Origin: Bordetella parapertussis
GTDB lineage: Bacteria > Pseudomonadota > Gammaproteobacteria > Burkholderiales > Burkholderiaceae_D
Length of the DNA: 11,323 nucleotides
Direction: 5' to 3'
Assembly: GCA_945867725.1 (NCBI GenBank)
Contig: CAMBJI010000034.1
Span: forward strand, 1 to 11,323
Shown: positions 6,646 to 11,323 of the stretch, in pieces
Layout: the number at the start of each line of letters is the position of its first letter
Position numbering within the stretch: the first letter of the stretch is position 1
Made by a program: the position numbers and the translations under genes
Notes under the pieces: generated by a model
What the model was told of the DNA's origin: nothing
Database searches by the model: none
What the model saw: the letters and a program-made list of their open reading frames with translations, nothing else

Positions 6646-6942
6646 GAAATTCCTTTGTATTCAATTGCCAGCAAAACTTGCTGGACCCTGCATGAGTGGA
6701 AATTGACTGCGTTCAGTTTGGTACCCTCGAGGAAAACGGCTTGAGGCGTCGCAACTGCAGCGCGGGTCGGGTGCGATGAACAGCTCAGAAAAATCCTCTT
6801 TTGATAAATTCCCTCAAATAAATAGCTATTTTCGAGAACTCCGGGCGCTGTTTTGTGACCGACCTTGACCATTCCTGCTCGTTGCCGTTTGGTGAGGCCG
6901 GATAATCAACCCAATGCTGCTTACATTTATTTTTGACACCTG
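6646..6942. promoter_or_regulatory. Divergent intergenic region between the two orphan genes
   Basis: Nearly 300 bases separate the starts of the two divergent genes. I see no convincing coding content, no clear sigma-70 promoter pair and no recognised type III regulon box. The middle (about 6790-6835) is AT-rich and is the best place for promoters. The -35-like TTGACC (6865-6870) has no matching -10 at normal distance. The side facing the 512-aa gene has a 17-base palindrome, listed separately. The + strand gene lacks a clear Shine-Dalgarno. Confidence 0.4.
6668..6684. promoter_or_regulatory. 17-base perfect palindrome upstream of the 512-aa gene
   Basis: CCAGCAAAACTTGCTGG has two perfect 7-base arms around AAC. 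It lies 23-39 bases before the ATG at 6645, just upstream of that gene's ribosome binding site. It could be a dimeric repressor/activator operator or a leader hairpin. No regulator family is assigned. Confidence 0.4.
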
Positions 6943-7788
6943 ATGAACACAACCAAGATCACGCTGAAATCAGCGATCCCGATGGCACAGGCTCCCAGCA
7001 CATCCATGGTCGATAAGCGCACAGCAAACGATACGAGCTTATCGGCGTCTTTAAACAAACCCACGATGTCATCAAGACAAAAAGTGCAGATATCAACTAG
7101 CGGAATCAACACCGAGCCCGGGGCAAGGTGCAAGGTCTCATCATTGACACCTTACGGAGAAAAACTCGATGCACTGGCCGCTCGCGCTTTGCCGGAGCTA
7201 TTGGGCGTGGGTGAGGGCACGGCAAATGGGTCTGGATCCATCACTCGAGACCTGCTGGACCAAGCCATCGCCAGCCCGTTTAGCGCCAAAAATATTCGTG
7301 CGCTGCCTTCAGCCTGGCCGACGGAATTGATCAGCGACGGTATGGTGACGGCATGGACGAGCCGGCTGGTTGCGGCCTGCGATCATGTCTACAGCGAGCG
7401 GGGAATGCAAGCCTACATTGAGGCCATGACGGATTTGATTTTCGACGAAGGAAATCTTGAAGGTGGGTTGCCCAGCGGCATCAGAGATTTTTGCGCGATG
7501 CTCACTAAAAATGCACTCGAAGTCGGCGTCGCGCAGGGTTTGGATCGTCGCGCACTGCAGGGGCTGCGCAACACGGTGATCATTCGATTTCTGATGGGCA
7601 ACGTGTTTGTTCCCCATCTGCGGCCAACAGTCATGCGCGAATCAACAAATGACGCAATGCTCTACGCATTCGATCGTCAGCTGTTCAAAGGTTTTTGCCA
7701 TAAAACAACCGAGATTATCGACATCGACGCAGAAGCGATTGCGCTGTTGGCAGCAGCACGGCAGGCAAAGCAGCAGTCAATCGCATAG
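6943..7788 (+). CDS. RasGAP-like domain protein, candidate host-directed effector
   Basis: A 281-residue protein. Residues 1-70 are disordered, rich in Ser, Thr, Asn and Lys and free of a hydrophobic signal peptide, the usual look of a type III or IV secretion signal. From about 100 to 255 the order of landmarks follows eukaryotic RasGAP domains: YIEAMTDLIF (158-167) like the family's yvekifdaIl helix, LPSGIRDFCAML (176-187) like lPppLRyicrhL, and NTVIIRFLMGNVFVP (210-224) like the RasGAP signature x-FLR-x(3)-PAIxxP, keeping Arg215, Phe216 and Pro224. Arg102 lies 113 residues before Arg215; in human p120GAP the arginine finger (789) and the FLR arginine (903) are 114 apart. The PA dipeptide and the finger-loop consensus are not conserved, so GAP activity is uncertain. 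ATG 6943 has no clear Shine-Dalgarno; the next in-frame ATG is 6982. It converges on the ligase gene. Confidence 0.65.
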   Translation: MNTTKITLKSAIPMAQAPSTSMVDKRTANDTSLSASLNKPTMSSRQKVQISTSGINTEPGARCKVSSLTPYGEKLDALAARALPELLGVGEGTANGSGSITRDLLDQAIASPFSAKNIRALPSAWPTELISDGMVTAWTSRLVAACDHVYSERGMQAYIEAMTDLIFDEGNLEGGLPSGIRDFCAMLTKNALEVGVAQGLDRRALQGLRNTVIIRFLMGNVFVPHLRPTVMRESTNDAMLYAFDRQLFKGFCHKTTEIIDIDAEAIALLAAARQAKQQSIA

Positions 7789-7812
7789 GAAGGTCGTCGT
7801 TCGTACAGCGGC

Positions 7813-9066
7813 CTACTGATAACTGCGCGCATCCTCAATGACCTTGCCGTCGTTGGGTAGTGTTCCGGCAGCCACCAGCCTGACCTCGCCACGTAATTTG
7901 GTAATGTCGCGTATGGTGACCGCGATCGCCTCAATGTCTCCCGAGAGTGCGGCGGGGTCTGCGACTTCGCAATGCAAGGTCATCTGGTCATTCGCCATTT
8001 CACCGGTGATGATCAGGCGAGCTTTGAGAATTGCGGTGTGACGACGCGCAATCTCGGCGACTTGCGAGGGATGTACAAACATCGCGCGCACCTTGGTGGT
8101 CTGATCTGCGCGACCCATCCAGCCCTTGATGCGTGTATTGGTTCTGCCGCAAGGTGAAGTCTCTGGCAAGACCGCGGACATGTCACCGGTCGCGAAGCGA
8201 ATCAGCGGATAGTCCGGATTGAATGAGGTAATCACGATTTCGCCGACCTCACCTACTGGCACCGGATCTCCCGTGCCCGGCCGTACAATTTCCAGCAACA
8301 GCGCTTCATCCAGCACCATGCCGGGGTGCACCTGTCCATCGCTCATGGTTTCGTAGGCGATATTGCCGATGTCGGCCGATCCGTAGGTTTGCAGCACATT
8401 GGGTACGCCATGCGCGTTGAACCATTGACGCAGAGAGGGTGGTAATGCCTCTGCGCTCACCAGTGCATATTCAACACTGCTGATGTCTTCACCCATCTCC
8501 TGCGCTTTTTCGATGATGATCTTCAGGAACGATGGCGTGCCTGTGTAGACGCGCGGCCGCAGCAAGTTCATTGCCTGAACCTGCATTTCAGTTTGTCCGG
8601 TACCGGCGGGTATCACCGGGCAGCCAAGCTTGATCGCGCCACCTTCGACCATCAGCCCGGCGGGTGTGAAATGGTAAGCAAAACAATTTTGTATCAGATC
8701 ACCACGCCTGACGCCCAAGGCATGGAGAGGGCGCGCAAAGCGCCACCAGTCGACGCCACGTCCTTCGGGATCGAAGATGGGGCCCGGCGACATGAAGATG
8801 CGCGACAAATCACTGGTCGATGTATTGATGAGACCACCGAAAGGTAGTGAATTGCCTTGTAGTGTTTTCAGTTCAGATTTACGCGTCACTGGCAATTGCG
8901 CCAAGGCCTCGCGGGAGCTGATATCAAGGGCGCTCACGCCCGCAAGAATGGATGACCAGCCGGATGTTTTTTGCGCACGCTGTATCAGGGCAGGTAACGC
9001 AGCCAAGAGTTCTTTTTCGCGGACATGGGGATCGCGCGATTCGAGCGCGTCATGGAAATCAGTCAT
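7813..9066 (-). CDS. Phenylacetate-CoA ligase-like AMP-binding enzyme
   Basis: A 417-residue member of the adenylate-forming family closest to PaaK-type aryl-CoA ligases, which activate a carboxylic acid to an acyl-CoA through an acyl-AMP. Motifs are YGSADIGNIAYE at 228-239 (the A5-type YGxxE/adenine region), LIRFATGD at 288-295 with the ribose-binding Asp295, GRADQTTKVRAMFVHP at 318-333, and a C-terminal GK at 407-408 where the A10 lysine is expected. The usual Ser/Thr/Gly-rich P-loop (SSGTTGKP in PaaK) is replaced by FMSPGPIFDPEG at 91-102. This variant is, to my recollection, typical of a subgroup encoded next to HAAT-type ABC transporters. It follows the LivF-type gene by 21 bases on the same strand, which suggests it activates the imported substrate. 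The Shine-Dalgarno is weak. Its stop lies 24 bases from the convergent RasGAP-like gene's stop, with no terminator visible between them. Confidence 0.85.
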   Translation of the reverse strand: MTDFHDALESRDPHVREKELLAALPALIQRAQKTSGWSSILAGVSALDISSREALAQLPVTRKSELKTLQGNSLPFGGLINTSTSDLSRIFMSPGPIFDPEGRGVDWWRFARPLHALGVRRGDLIQNCFAYHFTPAGLMVEGGAIKLGCPVIPAGTGQTEMQVQAMNLLRPRVYTGTPSFLKIIIEKAQEMGEDISSVEYALVSAEALPPSLRQWFNAHGVPNVLQTYGSADIGNIAYETMSDGQVHPGMVLDEALLLEIVRPGTGDPVPVGEVGEIVITSFNPDYPLIRFATGDMSAVLPETSPCGRTNTRIKGWMGRADQTTKVRAMFVHPSQVAEIARRHTAILKARLIITGEMANDQMTLHCEVADPAALSGDIEAIAVTIRDITKLRGEVRLVAAGTLPNDGKVIEDARSYQ

Positions 9067-9087
9067 GGCAAGTACCAGAAAAGGGAA

Positions 9088-9909
9088 TCAGGCCAGCCAG
9101 CGTTTGCGGCGGCGATAAAATTTCATGTCACGGAAACTCTTGCGATCACCGCCGGACACGCCGAGATAAAACTCTTTTACGTCTTCATTTGAAGCCAGAT
9201 CGGCTGCAGCGCCTTCCATTACCCCGCGACCATTTTCCAGAATGTAGCCAAAATCCGCATAGCGCAGTGCAATGGTGGTGTTCTGTTCAGCCAGCAGGAA
9301 GGAAACTTGCTCGGTTTGATTGAGATCCTGCACGATGCCGAAAATTTCTTCAACGATTTGTGGCGCGAGTCCCATCGAGGGCTCATCCAGCAAAATCATC
9401 GAGGGCTTGGCCATCAGCGCACGGCCAATCGCGCACATCTGCTGTTCACCGCCAGAGGTGTATCCAGCCATCGAGCTGCGGCGCAGCTTTAGTCGTGGAA
9501 AGTAGTGATAGACCTTCTCAAGCGCATTTTTCAATTCGCTGCGCGAAATCTTTCGCGTATAAGCCCCGGTCAGCAGATTCTCTTCTATCGTCAGGTGACC
9601 AAAGCAGTGCCGGCCTTCCATCACCTGCGACAGACCGCGCTTGACCAGTTCATTGGGTGTCAGCTGATCGATACGCTCACCGTTGAATTCAATACTGCCC
9701 TTGGTCACGTCACCACGTTCGCCGCGTAACAAGGTCGAGATAGATTTCAGTGTCGTTGATTTGCCGGCGCCATTCGCGCCCATCAGCGCCACGATTTTCC
9801 CGCGCGGCACCGACAAAGATACGCCTTTGAGCACAAGGATCACATGGTCATAAATGACCTCGATGTTATTGATAGTCAGGATGGACGGATTCTGATTCAT
9901 GTTGGCCAT
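9088..9909 (-). CDS. LivF-type ABC transporter ATP-binding protein
   Basis: An ATPase of the branched-chain-amino-acid-type (HAAT) import family, at the cytoplasmic face of the inner membrane. Over 273 residues it has Walker A GANGAGKST (44-52), Q-loop LSQV with Gln95, the ABC signature YTSGGEQQM (150-158), Walker B MILLDEP (171-177) and, in place of the H-loop histidine, AEQN (207-210) as is normal for LivF. The signature reads TSGGEQQ rather than LSGGQQQ, a small departure. The C-terminal tail KSFRDMKFYRRRKRWLA is unusually basic and longer than in E. coli LivF. Start could be ATG 9909 or ATG 9900; GGA lies directly before the first, which spaces better for 9900. It is downstream of the binding-protein gene and upstream of the ligase. 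The partner LivG-type ATPase and permeases are not in the window. Confidence 0.92.
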   Translation of the reverse strand: MANMNQNPSILTINNIEVIYDHVILVLKGVSLSVPRGKIVALMGANGAGKSTTLKSISTLLRGERGDVTKGSIEFNGERIDQLTPNELVKRGLSQVMEGRHCFGHLTIEENLLTGAYTRKISRSELKNALEKVYHYFPRLKLRRSSMAGYTSGGEQQMCAIGRALMAKPSMILLDEPSMGLAPQIVEEIFGIVQDLNQTEQVSFLLAEQNTTIALRYADFGYILENGRGVMEGAAADLASNEDVKEFYLGVSGGDRKSFRDMKFYRRRKRWLA

Positions 9910-9922
9910 TCCGTTGAACTGT

Positions 9923-9959
9923 AAAAACGCAGGACCCCGATTTATGCCGAATTCCTGCG
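9923..9959 (-). terminator. Intercistronic terminator-like hairpin between binding protein and ATPase genes
   Basis: On the - strand CGCAGGA (9959-9953) pairs perfectly with TCCTGCG (9934-9928) across an 18-base loop and is followed immediately by TTTTT (9927-9923). It sits in the 97-base gap after the binding-protein gene, 14 bases before the ATPase start. A partial terminator here would give more binding protein than ATPase, a common arrangement in ABC operons. Confidence 0.55.
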
Positions 9960-10006
9960 ATGCGCAACGTCGAGTCTTAATTAAAAAGCTTCTGCTGCTG
10001 CCTCAA

Positions 10007-11308
10007 TTATTTCAGGCAGGCTGCCTTGATATTTTTTTCCTTGGCGTAGGCTGCCGATGTTTCTTCGAGCAGTCTGCGTACCAGGGCTTTGTCGCCAGTG
10101 ATCCAGGTCTTGGACAAGGGGATCCACTTACTGCCATCCCACTGCTGCACCTTGGTTGCACCCGAGCCTTCATGATCATCGCAAGATGTTTTTACTGGCG
10201 GGAAGAGGTCGGACACACCAAGCGCTTTCTGACGTGCAGCATCCACATTCAGATTCTCGAAGCCCCAGCGGACCTGCTCACCGGTCAGCACTTTGCCCTT
10301 GCCAAATTTAGCCTGCGCATTACGCATCGCTTCTACCATCAGCACACCCGCCACAACGCCGCGCAGATACATCGTGTGGCCGATGCGATCTTTTTCGGCC
10401 AGATTACCTTTACCAGCGCCATACACCGTACTGCGAATCTCATCGAGCAGCGGATAGTTACCCGGTGTCGTGAAACTCATGGTGGTGAAGCCTTTGGCCG
10501 CATCACCCGCCGGTATCGCATCTTCTTCAGCACCTGCCCACCAGACACCCAGCATTTTTTCGCGCGGGAAGCCATTACGTTGCGCGGTCTTCAGCGCTAC
10601 GGCGCTACTCACACCATAGGTCCAGACGATCACGAAGTCGGGTTGTGCTTGACGAATCTGCAGCCACTGCGACTGCTGATCATTGCCCGGTGGCTGGACT
10701 GGAATCTTGATCAGTTCAAAGCCGTATTTCGCCGCTTCTGCTTCCAGCACTGGCAATGGCTCTTTGCCATAAGCGGAGTCGAGATACAGGTGAACGATTT
10801 TCTTGCCTTTGAGCTTATCCAAGCCACCCATTTTGTCGCCGAGGTAATGCACCATGGCCGCTGCCTGATTCCAGTAGCTGGTGATCAGCGGGAAGACATA
10901 AGGGAAGACCTTGCCATTTGCCGCATCAGAGCGACCATAGCCTAGTGTTGTCATCGGGATCTTGTCGGTACCGACGCGATCAAGGATGCCGTAGGCAATG
11001 CCTGTCGATAGCGGCTCCACCAGCGAGGCACCGCCGTTCTTGCTCTTGAGGCGCTCGTAACATTCCACACCACGTGATGGGTTGTATTCAGTCTCGCACT
11101 CTTCCCAGGTCAGCTTGACGCCATTGATCCCGTTGTCGCGCATATTGACCAGGGTCATGTAGTCGATGATGCCGCCGTAGAACCCGCTGCCGCCAGCCGC
11201 ATAAGGACCCACGCGGTAAGACAGCATCGGAATGAATTGCTGTGCCATCGCTGTGCTGGTAGCCGCGAGCAGCACGACGCTGGCGATGAGTGATTTCAGT
11301 AGTTTCAT
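10007..11308 (-). CDS. HAAT-type ABC transporter periplasmic substrate-binding protein
   Basis: A 433-residue exported binding protein of the LivK/amide-urea family (type I periplasmic fold). The signal peptide MKLLKSLIASVVLLAATSTAMA has a Lys pair, a hydrophobic core and AMA cleavage after residue 22. There is no lipobox cysteine, so it is free in the periplasm. The mature part starts QQFIPMLSYRVGPYA, a start typical of the long (about 430 aa) betaproteobacterial group rather than of E. coli LivK (about 350 aa). Cys71 and Cys83 in WEECETEYNPSRGVECY may form a disulfide. ATG 11308 is chosen over the in-frame GTG at 11320 because GGAGGAG (11318-11312) lies just before it and because the signal peptide then begins correctly. 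It is the first gene of the right block inside the window. The substrate is unknown, but the downstream CoA ligase hints at an organic acid. Confidence 0.92.
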   Translation of the reverse strand: MKLLKSLIASVVLLAATSTAMAQQFIPMLSYRVGPYAAGGSGFYGGIIDYMTLVNMRDNGINGVKLTWEECETEYNPSRGVECYERLKSKNGGASLVEPLSTGIAYGILDRVGTDKIPMTTLGYGRSDAANGKVFPYVFPLITSYWNQAAAMVHYLGDKMGGLDKLKGKKIVHLYLDSAYGKEPLPVLEAEAAKYGFELIKIPVQPPGNDQQSQWLQIRQAQPDFVIVWTYGVSSAVALKTAQRNGFPREKMLGVWWAGAEEDAIPAGDAAKGFTTMSFTTPGNYPLLDEIRSTVYGAGKGNLAEKDRIGHTMYLRGVVAGVLMVEAMRNAQAKFGKGKVLTGEQVRWGFENLNVDAARQKALGVSDLFPPVKTSCDDHEGSGATKVQQWDGSKWIPLSKTWITGDKALVRRLLEETSAAYAKEKNIKAACLK

Positions 11309-11323
11309 AGTCTCCTCCACAAA

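Noticed and set aside
6693..6725. hrp-box-like GGTACC ... CCACTCA on the - strand, upstream of the 512-aa gene
   Set aside because: The spacing is 20 bases instead of the 15-16 of HrpL-type promoters, and the first half reads GGTACC rather than GGAACC. No HrpB/PIP-type TTCG repeats were seen either.
6573..6872. - strand frame of 99 codons in the divergent intergenic region
   Set aside because: It overlaps the well-supported start of the 512-aa gene, has no ribosome binding site and shows no domain.
9899..10945. Long + strand open frame of 348 codons
   Set aside because: It is antisense to the clearly real binding-protein gene, has no recognisable domain or Shine-Dalgarno, and its composition is that of a mirror frame.
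1..11323. CRISPR arrays, tRNA or rRNA genes, insertion sequences, integrases
   Set aside because: I looked and found no regularly spaced repeats, no cloverleaf sequence, and no transposase or integrase motifs.

Overview
The window reads as chromosomal DNA of a betaproteobacterium, most likely Burkholderiales and possibly an Oxalobacteraceae relative. That placement is an inference from moderate GC, the gene families and the gene order; there is no rRNA or other taxonomic marker here. Apart from about 2.7 kb in the middle, the genes are ordinary metabolic and transport genes in tight operons.

Left block, + strand (1-3599). The 3' end of the biotin-carrying subunit of methylcrotonyl-CoA carboxylase overlaps HMG-CoA lyase by one base, and the lyase overlaps a FlK-like hot-dog thioesterase by four. 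This is the end of a leucine/isovalerate degradation operon. A small four-cysteine DUF1289 protein follows, then a two-helix membrane protein that overlaps the start of a metallo-beta-lactamase-fold hydrolase.

Middle-left block, - strand (3744-5022). A nitronate monooxygenase-like flavoprotein is followed after 4 bases by a DUF1330 protein. A candidate terminator overlaps the DUF1330 stop codon.

Central block (5107-7788). Two divergent genes without ordinary metabolic annotation face away from a 297-base intergenic region. The - strand gene (512 aa) is an orphan with a basic, Ser/Thr-rich N-terminus. The + strand gene (281 aa) has a disordered Ser/Thr-rich N-terminus and a C-terminal half that reproduces several landmarks of the eukaryotic RasGAP fold, in order and at nearly the right spacing. 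Together they look like a small insertion encoding candidate host-directed effector proteins. This is the most interesting part of the window. The functional claim is inference, and no secretion system is visible here.

Right block, - strand (7813-11308). A periplasmic substrate-binding protein with a signal peptide is followed by a LivF-type ATPase and a phenylacetate-CoA-ligase-like AMP-binding enzyme. A terminator-like hairpin in the 97-base gap after the binding-protein gene could lower expression of the ATPase relative to the binding protein. The permeases and second ATPase of this branched-chain-amino-acid-type (HAAT) transporter are not in the window and probably lie beyond the right edge. 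The likely logic is import of a carboxylic acid or amino-acid-like compound followed by activation to its CoA thioester.
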